Assembly: GCA_002708925.1 (NCBI GenBank)
Contig: PAPN01000048.1
Location: 1 to 50,134, forward strand
Origin: Paracoccaceae bacterium
GTDB taxonomy: Bacteria; Pseudomonadota; Alphaproteobacteria; Rhodobacterales; Rhodobacteraceae
DNA: 50,134 nt
Direction of reading: 5' to 3'
Part shown: positions 9,470-18,468 of the stretch, in pieces
Layout: each line of letters opens with the position of its first letter
How positions within the stretch are numbered: position 1 is the first letter of the stretch
The notes under the pieces: model-generated
What the model was told of the DNA's origin: nothing
What the model saw: only the letters and a program-made list of their open reading frames with translations
The model's database searches: none
Position numbers and translations under genes: made by a program

Positions 9470-10314
9470 CCTTCTCTGACATCCTTGGCATCGAAATCAC
9501 CAATGGCATCACCCTGGGCGATATGCTCACGGCCGAGTTCCTGACCACCGTCCTGGGCAACGTGCTGGCCGCAATCGCCATCGTGATCCTTGGTTTCGTG
9601 GTCGCCGGATGGGCGCGCCGCCGGATCATCAGGCTGGGTCTGAAATACGACTCCCTCGACGATACGCTGTTCACCTTTCTGGGCAATATCCTGCGCTATG
9701 TGATCCTGATCTTTGCCGGGCTGTTCATCCTGAACACCTTTGGCATTCAGACCACATCCTTTGTTGCCATCATCGGCGCGGCGGGCCTGGCGATTGGCCT
9801 GGCGCTTCAGGGCACGCTGTCCAATGTGGCAGCCGGCGTGATGATCATCCTCTTCCGCCCGATCAAACTGGGGGACTTCGTCCAGATCGGCGGGGAAACC
9901 GGCACCGTCAAATCCATTTCCCTGAACTATACCGAGCTGGCCAGCGCCGCGAATGTCCAGATCATCATCCCCAATGCCCGAGTCTGGGGCAACACGATCA
10001 CCAATTTCTCGATCTACCCGACCCGCCGGGCCGAATGGACCTTCGGAGTCAGCTACGAGTCCGATCTCAAACTGGCCGAAACCGTGATCCGCACCACAAT
10101 CATGGCCGATCCGCGCGCCAAAACCGACCCAGCCCCATTTATCCAGGTCAACAACCTGGGCGATTTCTCAGTCGATTTCCTGGTCCGGGTCTGGGTGGAT
10201 TCACCCGACTTCTTCGCCTTTCAGGCCGATATGAAACGCGCCGTCAAAGAGGCCCTGGACACCGCCGGAATCGATATTCCCTTCCCCACCCGAACGCTCA
10301 TCCAGACCTCCTGA
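9466..10314 (+). CDS. Small-conductance mechanosensitive channel (MscS family)
   Basis: Inner-membrane channel opened by membrane tension to release osmolytes on hypo-osmotic shock. It has 282 residues, the size of E. coli MscS. Three membrane helices lie at about residues 26-48, 66-86 and 92-115. The pore helix is Gly/Ala-rich ([22 protein letters not shown]), followed by the MscS signature [19 protein letters not shown] and a cytosolic beta/alpha domain. It ends the 4-base-overlap chain that begins at the FemAB-like gene, and is followed by a hairpin terminator. Confidence 0.94.
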   Translation: MTFSDILGIEITNGITLGDMLTAEFLTTVLGNVLAAIAIVILGFVVAGWARRRIIRLGLKYDSLDDTLFTFLGNILRYVILIFAGLFILNTFGIQTTSFVAIIGAAGLAIGLALQGTLSNVAAGVMIILFRPIKLGDFVQIGGETGTVKSISLNYTELASAANVQIIIPNARVWGNTITNFSIYPTRRAEWTFGVSYESDLKLAETVIRTTIMADPRAKTDPAPFIQVNNLGDFSVDFLVRVWVDSPDFFAFQADMKRAVKEALDTAGIDIPFPTRTLIQTS

Positions 10315-10319
10315 TCCCA

Positions 10320-10352
10320 AAGGGGCCGCGCCCATCGCAGGCCCGGCCCCTT
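10320..10352 (+). terminator. Hairpin terminator after the MscS gene
   Basis: Perfect 9-bp inverted repeat AAGGGGCCG / CGGCCCCTT with a 15-base loop, 5 bases after the MscS stop and followed by CTTTG. It lies in the 96-base gap between two convergent genes and could also act on the minus-strand peroxiredoxin transcript. Confidence 0.6.
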
Positions 10353-10372
10353 CTTTGCTCTGAAAATACTCA
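10349..10372 (-). repeat. Tail element copy 1 (GAGTATT-N8-AAAGAAG)
   Basis: On the minus strand this reads GAGTATT, 8 bases, AAAGAAG. It begins about 40 bases past the peroxiredoxin stop. It is a 23/24 match to the copy at 15342-15365; a degenerate copy lies at 12749-12772. All three follow the end of a minus-strand gene. Function unknown. Confidence 0.6.
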
Positions 10373-10410
10373 ATCGCAGCACGCAGCAGAACACCGCCCG
10401 CGCGGTTCTG

Positions 10411-10896
10411 TCAGATCTCTGCCAGCAGCGCCTCACCGCTGGAAATCTCACACCCCCGGCTCGTTTCGGGATGAAACACTTTCACCACCCCATCCTCGAC
10501 ATACATCGCATAGCGCAGCGAGCGCCCGTAAAAGCCCACAATTTCAGCATCGAAGCTCTGACCGATACTTTTGGCATAGCTGCCATCGGCATCCGACAGG
10601 CAGGTAATCCCCGCCTCCTGCGCCCCCGAGGCCTCGCCCCACATCTTCATCACAAACGGATCATTCACCGCCAGGCAAATGATCTCGTCCACGCCTTTTT
10701 CCGCAAACCCGTCTTTTGTGCGAATAAAACTGGGCATATGCGCCACATGGCAAGTGGTTGAAAACGCCCCCGGTACGGCGAAAATCACCACCTTGCGCCC
10801 TTTCAGTTTCTCGGCCAGCGCCACGGTGGCGGGCCCCTCCTCGGTCATCACCAGAAAATTCGCATCTGGCAGGCGGTCTCCGACTGCTATCGTCAT
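10411..10896 (-). CDS. Peroxiredoxin, Prx5/type II family
   Basis: Thiol peroxidase reducing H2O2 and organic peroxides. It has 161 residues, as in Prx5. The peroxidatic Cys is C49 in VPGAFSTTCHVAHMP. FGRSLRYAMYVEDG-like sequence (FYGRSLRYAMYVEDGVVK) with the family Arg follows. There is one further Cys near the C-terminus (RGCEISSG), a possible resolving residue. The start at 10896 has AAGGA 7 bases upstream, better than the upstream in-frame start at 10947. It is convergent with mscS and divergent from the flavoprotein gene at 10983. Confidence 0.93.
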   Translation of the reverse strand: MTIAVGDRLPDANFLVMTEEGPATVALAEKLKGRKVVIFAVPGAFSTTCHVAHMPSFIRTKDGFAEKGVDEIICLAVNDPFVMKMWGEASGAQEAGITCLSDADGSYAKSIGQSFDAEIVGFYGRSLRYAMYVEDGVVKVFHPETSRGCEISSGEALLAEI

Positions 10897-10982
10897 TTTT
10901 CGTCCTTCGTTGCACTCCTCACGCCGCACGATATAGGGTGCGCGCACAGGACGGCCAGCCCGGCCGCATCGGAGATTTGGAT

Positions 10983-12191
10983 ATGGACAAGATTGTCGTC
11001 GTGGGCGCAGGTCAGGCCGGAGCCTCGGTGGTTGCCAAATTGCGCAATGCAGGTTTCGAAGGCACGCTGACCCTCGTGGGCGAGGAAACCGCCCCCCCCT
11101 ATCAGCGCCCCCCCCTGTCCAAGAAATACCTGCTGGGCGAAATGGAGCTGGAGCGGCTCTATCTGCGCCCGCTCAGTTTCTATCAGGACAACCGGATTGA
11201 CCTGCGATTGGGGGCGCGGGTCTCGGGCATTGATCGTGCCGGCAAAACCATCAGCGTGGGCGATCGGACGATCCCCTATGACGCGCTGGTTCTGGCCACT
11301 GGCTCTTGTCCCCGCCACCTGCCCGCCGCAATCGGAGGCACCCTGGACGGCGTTTATGTGGTCCGCGGCCTGACCGATGTCGATGCCATGGCCCCCGAAT
11401 TCAAGGACGGCGCCAAGGTGCTGATCGTCGGAGGCGGGTATATCGGGCTCGAAGCCGCTGCCGTCGCCGCCACCAAAGGCCTGAACGTCACCCTGGTGGA
11501 AATGGCCGACCGTATCCTGCAACGCGTCGCCGCGCCCGAAACCAGCCGCTATTTCCGCGAATTGCACATCAGCCACGGCGTGAACATCCGCGAAGGCGTG
11601 GGCCTGGAAACCCTGCTGGGTCAGGGCCACGTCACCGGCGCGCGCCTGACCGACGGCTCCGAACTGGAGGCGGATTTCGTCATCGTCGGCGTCGGCATCA
11701 CCCCCGCCACCGCCCTGGCCGAAACCGCAGGCTTGGACATCGAAAACGGCATCAAAACAGACGCCCAGGGCCGCACCAGCGATCCGGCCATCTGGGCGGC
11801 AGGCGATTGCGCCTCTTTCCCCTATCGCACAGGCCGCATCCGCCTGGAATCCGTCCCCAATGCCATTGATCAGGCCGAATGCGTGGCCGAAAACATCCTG
11901 GGCGCGGGGAAAACCTATATCCCCAAACCCTGGTTCTGGTCCGATCAGTACGACGTGAAACTACAGATCGCCGGGCTGAATTCAGGCTATGACCGCGTGA
12001 TCACCCGCCCCGGCGACAAACCCGGCGCGGTCTCTTTCTGGTACTATCGGGGTGAAACCCTCCTGGCCGTGGACGCCGCCAATGACCCGCGCGCCTACAT
12101 GATCGGCAAACGCCTGATCGACGCAGGCAAATCCCCCGATCCGAACGCCGTTGCCAGCCCCGACACCGACCTGAAGTCCCTGATGAAATGA
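10983..12191 (+). CDS. FAD-dependent NAD(P)H:ferredoxin reductase-type oxidoreductase
   Basis: Flavoprotein passing electrons from NAD(P)H to a 2Fe-2S ferredoxin, often serving a P450 or Rieske oxygenase (rhodocoxin/putidaredoxin reductase group). It has 402 residues. The N-terminal FAD fold is VVVGAGQAGASVVAKLR, then YQRPPLSKKYLLGE. The NAD fold is KVLIVGGGYIGLEAAAVA, followed by the FAD-contact motif IWAAGDCASFPY. The C-terminal reductase domain contains PWFWSDQYDVKLQIAGL. No ferredoxin or oxygenase gene is adjacent, so the partner is unknown. It overlaps rsmD by 4 bases. Confidence 0.88.
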   Translation: MDKIVVVGAGQAGASVVAKLRNAGFEGTLTLVGEETAPPYQRPPLSKKYLLGEMELERLYLRPLSFYQDNRIDLRLGARVSGIDRAGKTISVGDRTIPYDALVLATGSCPRHLPAAIGGTLDGVYVVRGLTDVDAMAPEFKDGAKVLIVGGGYIGLEAAAVAATKGLNVTLVEMADRILQRVAAPETSRYFRELHISHGVNIREGVGLETLLGQGHVTGARLTDGSELEADFVIVGVGITPATALAETAGLDIENGIKTDAQGRTSDPAIWAAGDCASFPYRTGRIRLESVPNAIDQAECVAENILGAGKTYIPKPWFWSDQYDVKLQIAGLNSGYDRVITRPGDKPGAVSFWYYRGETLLAVDAANDPRAYMIGKRLIDAGKSPDPNAVASPDTDLKSLMK

Positions 12192-12760
12192 GAATCGTCG
12201 CAGGCAGTTTCAAAGGACGCGCCCTGGCCGCCGTCGGCAAGGGCGACCCCGGTGCCCATCTGCGCCCCACCACCGATCGCACCCGCGAAAGCCTGTTCAA
12301 CATGCTGGCCGGAGGCCGCTTCGGCGATCCCATCACCGATGCCCGCGTACTGGATCTCTTCGCCGGCACCGGCGCATTAGGGCTCGAGTCCCTCTCGCGC
12401 GGTGCCGCCCACGCCACCTTCGTGGACGATGGCAATAAATCCAACGCGCTCCTGCGCCAGAACATCCAGATTTGCCAGGCCAAATCTCAGTCCAGGATCA
12501 TCCGCCGCGATGCCCGTAAACTGCCGCCAAATCCCGACGCCCCCTATACCCTGATCTTCCTCGATCCCCCCTACGGCAAATCCTTAGGCGAACGCGCCCT
12601 CCAGACCGCCCTGGAAAACGGCTGGATCGCCCCGGACGCCCTCATCGTCTGGGAAGAAAACACCGCCATCACACCGCCTCCACAGCTCACCCAGCTCGAC
12701 GCCCGGCGCTATGGCGACACCACGATCACCCTTCTGACCGCCCGATCCGCTTCTTTCTGA
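12188..12760 (+). CDS. rsmD: 16S rRNA (guanine(966)-N(2))-methyltransferase RsmD
   Basis: SAM-dependent enzyme that methylates G966 of 16S rRNA in the 30S subunit. It has 190 residues, the family size. It opens with RIVAGSFKGRAL, has PTTDRTRESLFNML, the SAM-binding DLFAGTGALGLESLSRGA and the catalytic DPPYGKS (the D/NPPY motif of N-methyltransferases). Its start overlaps the flavoprotein stop by 4 bases; the two have no obvious shared role. Confidence 0.95.
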   Translation: MRIVAGSFKGRALAAVGKGDPGAHLRPTTDRTRESLFNMLAGGRFGDPITDARVLDLFAGTGALGLESLSRGAAHATFVDDGNKSNALLRQNIQICQAKSQSRIIRRDARKLPPNPDAPYTLIFLDPPYGKSLGERALQTALENGWIAPDALIVWEENTAITPPPQLTQLDARRYGDTTITLLTARSASF

Positions 12761-12772
12761 TCCCAATACTCC
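12749..12772 (-). repeat. Tail element copy 3 (degenerate)
   Basis: On the minus strand it reads GAGTATT-N8-AAAGAAG with the same spacing as the copies at 10349 and 15342, but a different middle. It begins about 37 bases past the universal stress protein stop, after two small GC hairpins (TGCGCC/GGCGCA among them). It overlaps the last codons of rsmD. Confidence 0.45.
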
Positions 12773-12807
12773 GGGGGAATGCGCCACAGGCGCAGGGGGC
12801 AGCGCCC

Positions 12808-13659
12808 CTATTTCACCAACACCACAGGCACCTTACAGGTCCGGATCATCTGCGTGGTGGTCGAACCGATGATCATCGCGCGAATACGCGAATGGCCATA
12901 GGCGCCCATCACCAGCAGGTCATAGCCCTCGGCCTCCACCAGCTCGCCCAGCGCGGTTTCCGGCGCACCGTCCACCACCTTGATTTCGGCCCTATGCCCC
13001 CCCGCCGACAGAGTCGCGCGCGCATCTTCCAGCCCGCGCTGCACGGCCTCACTGGGCTTGCCCACCGTCACCAGCGTGCAGGCCAGCCCGGCAAACAACG
13101 GATCGCGCGCCACGTAATCCACCGCCTTCATCGCAGACACGCCGCCGTCATAGGCAATCAGCACGGTCTCGATTGGCTTGAACGCGCGATTGGCCACAAA
13201 CACAGGCGCTTTGGTCGCCCGCGCCACGCGCTCCAGGTTTGACCCCAGATGCATCTTGGCAAAATCCGCGGCCTCGCCCCGCTTGCCGATCACGATCAAA
13301 GAGGCACCCTCTTCCTGTTCGGTCACGGTTTCTACCATGTCCCCGTTGCGCAGGCGCAGGGCCACATCCGTCACCCCATCCGCGGCCACGATCTCTTTGG
13401 CGTCATCCAGAATAGCCCGGCCCTGAGCCTGCGCCAGCTTGGCGCGCTGCGCATCCAGCTCGGCCAGCTCGCCCATGATTTTCGTCCGAGCGCCCAGCCG
13501 CAGATTGCCGCTCAGATCCCCCGAGCCCCCCTCGCGACGGCCCAAAACGTGGAACAGTTCCACCGGCGCGCCGGTGCGCCCCGCGATCCAGGCTACGTGG
13601 TGGCAGACGCTCTCGGAATAGGCCGAGCCATCCACCAATGCGATGATCTTTCCGGTCAT
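12808..13659 (-). CDS. Tandem-domain universal stress protein (UspA family)
   Basis: Cytosolic stress protein with two Usp domains in 283 residues. Each domain ends with the ATP-binding pattern G-x2-G-x9-G-S/T: GKRGEAADFAKMHLGS in the first and GAYGHSRIRAMIIGST in the second, so both halves may bind nucleotide. The chosen ATG follows AAGGAGAG; the longer in-frame start at 13731 would run into the SulP gene. It lies 10 bases downstream of the SulP transporter, so the two form an operon. This pairing of a SulP carrier with a Usp protein suggests regulation of anion uptake, but that is inference. Confidence 0.92.
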   Translation of the reverse strand: MTGKIIALVDGSAYSESVCHHVAWIAGRTGAPVELFHVLGRREGGSGDLSGNLRLGARTKIMGELAELDAQRAKLAQAQGRAILDDAKEIVAADGVTDVALRLRNGDMVETVTEQEEGASLIVIGKRGEAADFAKMHLGSNLERVARATKAPVFVANRAFKPIETVLIAYDGGVSAMKAVDYVARDPLFAGLACTLVTVGKPSEAVQRGLEDARATLSAGGHRAEIKVVDGAPETALGELVEAEGYDLLVMGAYGHSRIRAMIIGSTTTQMIRTCKVPVVLVK

Positions 13660-13669
13660 GGCTCTCTCC

Positions 13670-15154
13670 TTAATGTGCCAGCAGCTTATCCATCGCGCCG
13701 GGTTTGTCATGTTCGCCCAGACGGTCCACAATGGTTTCAGACGCCTTGTTCATGCCGATGATCTCAACCTCCGCACCCTCGCGGCGGAATTTGAGCACAG
13801 CCATGTCCAAAGCCGCAACCGAGGAAATATCCCAGATATGCGCGCGGCTGACGTCGATCACGACGCGCTCCAGCGCCTCACGGAAATCGAACGCTTTCAT
13901 GAAATCCTCGGACGAGGCAAAGAACAGCTGCCCCTCGACGATATAGCGCCGCTCGCGCCCGTCATCCGACAGCTCGGACCGTACGCCAAACAGCTGCGCA
14001 ATTTTCCAGGCAAAGAAGATGCCCGACAGCAGCACCCCCACCAGAACACCGATCGCCAGGTTATGAGTAAAGACCACGAACACCACGGTCGCCACCATCA
14101 CAATGGAACTGCTGGGCGGGTGATCGCGCAGCGATTTCAACGAGGACCAGCTAAACGTGCCCACCGACACCATGATCATGATCGCCACCAATGCGGCCAT
14201 CGGAATGCGCGCCACCAGATCGCCCAGAAACACCACCAGGATCAGCAGCACGGCACCCGCGACAAAGGTCGAAAGCCGCCCGCGCCCGCCCGATTTCACG
14301 TTGATCATCGACTGGCCGATCATGGCACAGCCTGCCATGCCGCCAATAAACCCGGTGCAGAAATTCGCCACACCCTGGCCCACGCATTCCTGGTTCTTAC
14401 TGGATGTCGTATCGGTCAGTTCATCCACCAGGTTCTGAGTCATCAGGCTTTCCAGCAGGCCCACAGCGGCCACTGCGGCCGAGTATGGCAGAATGATCAT
14501 CAGGGTCTCAAAGGTCAGCGGAATATCGGGCAACAGGAAAATCGGCAGCGTGTCCGGCAGCTCGCCCATATCCCCAACCGTGCGCAGATCCAGCCCCATG
14601 GACAGCGAAACCGTGGTCAGGATGATGATACACACCAATGGCGAGGGCACAGCCTTCGTCAACAGCGGAAACAGGTAAATGATCCCCAGCCCGGCCGCGA
14701 CCATCACATAGGTCAAAGGCGGCACGTTGATCAGCTCGGGCAGCTGCGCCATGAAAATCAGGATCGCCAAAGCATTCACGAACCCCGTCATCACTGAACG
14801 CGACACGAACCGCATCACATAGCCCAGCCGCAAAATCCCGGCCCCTACCTGCAAAACACCGGCCAGAATCGTCGCCGCCAGCAGGTACTGTAACCCGTGT
14901 TCCTTGACCAAGGTCACCATCAATACCGCCGTCGCAGCGGTGGCCGCGGAAATCATCCCCGGACGCCCGCCCACAATCGCCGTAATCACCGCAATGGAAA
15001 ACGACGCATACAGCCCCACCTTCGGATCCACGCCAGCAATGATCGAAAACGCAATCGCCTCGGGAATCAGCGCCAGGGCCACAACCAGCCCCGAGAGCAA
15101 ATCGCCCTTCACATTCCGGGTCCACTCGCGCCCGTAAGAAGCAAAAGAAATCAT
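13670..15154 (-). CDS. SulP family anion transporter with STAS domain
   Basis: Inner-membrane carrier for sulfate, bicarbonate or related anions. It has 494 residues, with about 11-14 membrane segments starting at [20 protein letters not shown]. The SulP signature region is [18 protein letters not shown] and [18 protein letters not shown]. The cytosolic STAS domain covers about residues 390-490. The substrate cannot be told from sequence; many marine SulP carriers move bicarbonate. GGAGG lies about 10 bases before the ATG. Co-transcribed with the downstream Usp gene. Confidence 0.93.
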   Translation of the reverse strand: MISFASYGREWTRNVKGDLLSGLVVALALIPEAIAFSIIAGVDPKVGLYASFSIAVITAIVGGRPGMISAATAATAVLMVTLVKEHGLQYLLAATILAGVLQVGAGILRLGYVMRFVSRSVMTGFVNALAILIFMAQLPELINVPPLTYVMVAAGLGIIYLFPLLTKAVPSPLVCIIILTTVSLSMGLDLRTVGDMGELPDTLPIFLLPDIPLTFETLMIILPYSAAVAAVGLLESLMTQNLVDELTDTTSSKNQECVGQGVANFCTGFIGGMAGCAMIGQSMINVKSGGRGRLSTFVAGAVLLILVVFLGDLVARIPMAALVAIMIMVSVGTFSWSSLKSLRDHPPSSSIVMVATVVFVVFTHNLAIGVLVGVLLSGIFFAWKIAQLFGVRSELSDDGRERRYIVEGQLFFASSEDFMKAFDFREALERVVIDVSRAHIWDISSVAALDMAVLKFRREGAEVEIIGMNKASETIVDRLGEHDKPGAMDKLLAH

Positions 15155-15380
15155 CGGCTACCGGCCTCCGTCATAAGGCCCGCAAACTGCCTCTTCGCCA
15201 GCCGCAGGCCCAGTCCATCATCTGTCAGCATATCCAGCCCGGCCCATTCAGCCAGTCCACGCGTTTCCCCCGCGCTTATACGCCCGCCCCATTTTCCGCA
15301 ACAGCTTGCAACCGGCGCGCGGCGCTTTAACCGCGATTGCGCCTTCTTTGCTCTGCAAATACTCAGGCAAGCCGGGTCAA
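15155..15380. other. 226-base spacer between map and the SulP operon
   Basis: No convincing gene. It should hold the promoter of the SulP-Usp operon and the 3' end of the map transcript. A GGCGC/GCGCC inverted repeat at about 15320-15344 abuts the tail element at 15342-15365. Confidence 0.5.
15342..15365 (-). repeat. Tail element copy 2 (GAGTATT-N8-AAAGAAG)
   Basis: 24 bases differing at one position from the copy at 10349-10372. It begins about 16 bases past the map stop on the minus strand and runs straight into a GC-rich inverted repeat, as copy 1 does. Confidence 0.6.
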
Positions 15381-16196
15381 TCAGACACCATACGTCGGAT
15401 GGAACATCCCCGCCGGAGACAGGGTGAAAATCTCAAACCCATCCGCTGTCACCCCGATCGAGTGCTCGAACTGCGCGCTCAAGGATTTGTCACGGGTCAC
15501 GGCGGTCCAGTCATCGGACAGCACCTTGGTTTCGGGGCGGCCCAGGTTCACCATCGGCTCGATGGTAAAGAACATGCCCTCTTCCAGCACCGGCCCGGTG
15601 CCCGGACGGCCATAATGCAGCACATTGGGCGGCGCATGGAACACCCGGCCCAGACCATGGCCGCAGAAATCGCGCACCACGCTCATCCGGTGCCCCTCGA
15701 CATAGGACTGGATCGCGTGGCCGATATCGCCAAAGGTGTTCCCCGGCTTCACCATCTCGATCCCCTTGAACAGGGCATCATGGGTCACCTGGATCAGGCG
15801 CTCGGCCTTGCGGCTCAGCTTGCCAGCCACATACATCCGCGAGGTATCGCCAAACCAGCCATCCACAATCACCGTGACGTCGATGTTCAGAATATCGCCA
15901 TCCTTCAGCTTCTTGTCACCGGGGATGCCGTGGCAGACCACGTGGTTGATGCTGATACAGCTGGCGTGCTTATAGCCCTTGTATCCGATCGTCGCGGATT
16001 TCGAGCCCTTCTCGATCACCTTGTCCTCGATGATCTTGTCGATCTGGCCGGTGGTCTGGCCGGGATAGACGTGTTCAGCGATCTCATCCAGGATCTCGGC
16101 GGCGATACGGCCGGCGGCGTGCATGCCTGCGAAATCCACCTCTTGGTGGATACGGATACCCTCGCGGGTGACGCGGCCATCATGCTTGTCTTTCAA
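15381..16196 (-). CDS. map: Type I methionine aminopeptidase
   Basis: Removes the initiator Met from nascent proteins and needs two divalent metal ions. All metal ligands are visible in context: the substrate His in ISINHVVCHGIPG, two Asp in DILNIDVTVIVDGWFGD, His in FCGHGLGRVFHAPP, Glu in FFTIEPMV, and the final Glu in SAQFEHSIGV. I chose the TTG at 16196 (271 residues) because GGAG sits 7 bases upstream and the length fits the family. An ATG at 16220 would add a basic MILRRRRL stretch and lacks a clear site. It lies downstream of sfsA on the same strand. Confidence 0.93.
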   Translation of the reverse strand: MKDKHDGRVTREGIRIHQEVDFAGMHAAGRIAAEILDEIAEHVYPGQTTGQIDKIIEDKVIEKGSKSATIGYKGYKHASCISINHVVCHGIPGDKKLKDGDILNIDVTVIVDGWFGDTSRMYVAGKLSRKAERLIQVTHDALFKGIEMVKPGNTFGDIGHAIQSYVEGHRMSVVRDFCGHGLGRVFHAPPNVLHYGRPGTGPVLEEGMFFTIEPMVNLGRPETKVLSDDWTAVTRDKSLSAQFEHSIGVTADGFEIFTLSPAGMFHPTYGV

Positions 16197-16264
16197 CAGT
16201 CTTCTCCGTCGCAGGATCATTTTTTCCAACTTCTACAATGAACCGCCCCGCAGGGCCAGAGCAG

Positions 16265-16966
16265 CTAAGGCCGCAGCGGCAGGGCCTGTCCCAGAGTGAC
16301 ACCCTGAGGCGAAATTTGCGTGCCGAACACCAGCACCTCGACCCCTTGCGCCCGGGCCTGCGCAAAGGCGGCGGCATAGGTCGGATCAATGTCAGCGGCC
16401 AGCGCGAAACCCTGCGCATCCGTTCGCTGCACCAAATAGAGCATCACCGCACGGTGGCCAGCCTTGGCCATTTCGGCCAGTTCGCCCAGGTGTTTGGTGC
16501 CCCGCGCGGTCACGCTGTCGGGAAATTCAGCCAGACCGGGCTGGCGGGACAGGGTGACGGATTTGACCTCGACATAGGTATCCGGGCCGCCGCCCGTCAG
16601 CAGGAAATCAATGCGGCTGCTGGCACCGTATTTCACCTCGGCGCGCACCTGATCATAACCGGTCAGGCCAGGCACCTGCCCTGCCTCCAGCGCGCTGCGC
16701 AACGCGCGATTGGGCACCGAGGTATCGACGCCGGTGAAATGCCCATTCTCATGTTCCACCAGACGCCAGCCGAATTTCAGCTTTTTCTTTGGGTCGTCAT
16801 TGGGTTCCAGCCAGATTCGCATCCCCGGATCAGCCAGCCCCATCATCGAGCCGGGATTGGCACAATGCGCGGTCACGATCTGCCCGTCCTCCAGCCGGCA
16901 ATCGGCCAGAAATCGCTTATATCGCTTGATCAGAGTGGCAGGTACAAGAGGGGTAGGAAAGCGCAT
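16265..16966 (-). CDS. sfsA: SfsA, sugar fermentation stimulation protein homologue
   Basis: Conserved protein with an OB-fold/nuclease-like core; E. coli SfsA was linked to maltose gene expression, but its activity is unsettled. It has 233 residues. Family motifs are RYKRFLADC, TAHCANPGSM, SRIDFLL, TYVEVKSVTLS and FPDSVTARGTKHL. The start has no spaced ribosome site: GAGGG touches the ATG and a TATAGG hexamer ends 8 bases upstream, so a leaderless transcript is possible. It is divergent from the CinA-like gene (53-base gap). Confidence 0.93.
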   Translation of the reverse strand: MRFPTPLVPATLIKRYKRFLADCRLEDGQIVTAHCANPGSMMGLADPGMRIWLEPNDDPKKKLKFGWRLVEHENGHFTGVDTSVPNRALRSALEAGQVPGLTGYDQVRAEVKYGASSRIDFLLTGGGPDTYVEVKSVTLSRQPGLAEFPDSVTARGTKHLGELAEMAKAGHRAVMLYLVQRTDAQGFALAADIDPTYAAAFAQARAQGVEVLVFGTQISPQGVTLGQALPLRP

Positions 16967-17019
16967 CCCTCGCGCCTATACCGGAGTGGGAGAATGCGCA
17001 AGATGAGGGGGCAGAAAGA

Positions 17020-17739
17020 ATGGCAAATCCAACAGCGGCCATGCTGGTAATCGGGGATGAAATCCTGTCAGGCCGGACCCGTGACAGCAACATGCACTTT
17101 CTGGCCAAAGAGCTGACCCGCACCGGCATTGACCTGAAAGAAACGCGCGTGGTGTCCGACGATCCGCAGGCGATCACCGGCGCGGTTCAGGCGCTGGCTG
17201 CGGCTTATGACACCGTGTTTACCTCGGGCGGGATCGGGCCCACCCATGACGATATTACCGCCGAATGCGTGGCCGCGGCCTTTGACACGCCGATCGGCAT
17301 CCGCGATGACGCCCGCGCCCTGCTGGCCGCCCATTACCAGCGCACCGGGGCCGAGCTGAACGAGGCACGCCTGCGCATGGCCCGCATTCCGGAAGGGGCG
17401 GCGCTGATTGACAATCCGGTCTCGGTGGCGCCTGGGTTCACCATTCAGAACGTGCATGTGATGGCCGGTGTCCCCGCCGTATTCGAGGCCATGGTGGCCA
17501 GCGTCCTACCAACGCTGACGGGCGGGCAGCCGCTGCTGTCTCAGACCCTGCGAATCGAACGGGGCGAGGGTGAGATCGCGGGCCCTCTGGCGGATCTGGC
17601 GGCCGATTTCCCTGATCTGTCCATCGGATCTTATCCGTTTCAAAGCAACGGCATATACGGGGCCAACATCGTGATCCGGGGCCAGGACGGCGCGCAGGTC
17701 GATGCCGCCATGACCCGTCTGTCGGAGATGTTCGCATGA
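17020..17739 (+). CDS. Molybdopterin-binding domain protein of the CinA/MoeA-related family
   Basis: It has 239 residues, matching the N-terminal molybdopterin-binding half of CinA. Motifs are VIGDEILSGRTRDSN and TSGGIGPTHDDITAECVAAA, the binding loop. The C-terminal CinA nicotinamide-mononucleotide deamidase domain is absent, which is common for stand-alone alphaproteobacterial members. The family is often named competence/damage-inducible protein A; no such role is shown here. It overlaps the following GNAT gene by 4 bases. Confidence 0.9.
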   Translation: MANPTAAMLVIGDEILSGRTRDSNMHFLAKELTRTGIDLKETRVVSDDPQAITGAVQALAAAYDTVFTSGGIGPTHDDITAECVAAAFDTPIGIRDDARALLAAHYQRTGAELNEARLRMARIPEGAALIDNPVSVAPGFTIQNVHVMAGVPAVFEAMVASVLPTLTGGQPLLSQTLRIERGEGEIAGPLADLAADFPDLSIGSYPFQSNGIYGANIVIRGQDGAQVDAAMTRLSEMFA

Positions 17740-18467
17740 GCTTGCCCGACGATACGCAGCTCTATGACGTCATCGACGGCACCTGGCCCGCCGTCAGCGA
17801 ACGCCCCGAGGGCCCCTGGATCATCCGCGAGGGCCAGGGCGGCGGACAGCGTGTCTCGGCCACAGTGGCCACCGGGCCTGTCACCGCCCAAGACCTGGCA
17901 CAGGCCGAAACCGCCATGCAGGCGCTGAACCAGCCGCGCCTGTTCCAGATCCGCGCCGGCCAGAACGATCTGGACTCCCTGCTAGAGCAAAACGGCTATG
18001 TCATCGTCGATCCGGTGAACCTGTGGGTTGCCCCTGTCGCGGATTTGGCCACCGAATTCCCGCCCCCCGTCACCGCCTTCGCGGTATGGGAGCCTCTGGC
18101 AATTCAGATCGACATCTGGGCCAAGGGCGATATCGGCCCCGGACGCATCGCCGTGATGGAACGCGCAGCCCAGCCGAAAACCGCTCTGTTGGGGCGTCTG
18201 AACGATTCCCCCGCCGGGTGTGCCTATGTCGGCATCCATGGGGACACGGCGATGCTGCACGCGATGTATGTGCTGCCGCATCAGCGCAAACAGGGCATGG
18301 CCCGCTGGTTCATGCGACTGGGGGCATTCTGGGCGCGCGATAACGGGGCGCGCTATTTCTCGGTTGTCTGCACACAAGACAACGCTGCGGCCAATGGCTT
18401 ATATTCAGATTTGGGAATGACCAAAGTCGGCCAGTACCATTACCGCAAGCACAAAGAAGATTTATAA
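17736..18467 (+). CDS. GNAT family N-acetyltransferase
   Basis: It has 243 residues. The N-terminal half has no recognisable motif. The C-terminal GNAT fold shows AMYVLPHQRKQGMARWFM (acetyl-CoA loop with Q/RxxGxA-like RKQGMA) and a final NAAANGLYSDLGMTKVGQYHYR, typical of motif B. The substrate is unknown. It is coupled to the CinA-like gene upstream and lies 1 base before the AhpD-like gene. Confidence 0.87.
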   Translation: MSLPDDTQLYDVIDGTWPAVSERPEGPWIIREGQGGGQRVSATVATGPVTAQDLAQAETAMQALNQPRLFQIRAGQNDLDSLLEQNGYVIVDPVNLWVAPVADLATEFPPPVTAFAVWEPLAIQIDIWAKGDIGPGRIAVMERAAQPKTALLGRLNDSPAGCAYVGIHGDTAMLHAMYVLPHQRKQGMARWFMRLGAFWARDNGARYFSVVCTQDNAAANGLYSDLGMTKVGQYHYRKHKEDL

Positions 18468-18468
18468 A

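Noticed and set aside
13643..14797. 384-codon plus-strand open frame
   Set aside because: Antisense shadow of the SulP gene; low-complexity His/Gln/Arg translation and no ribosome site.
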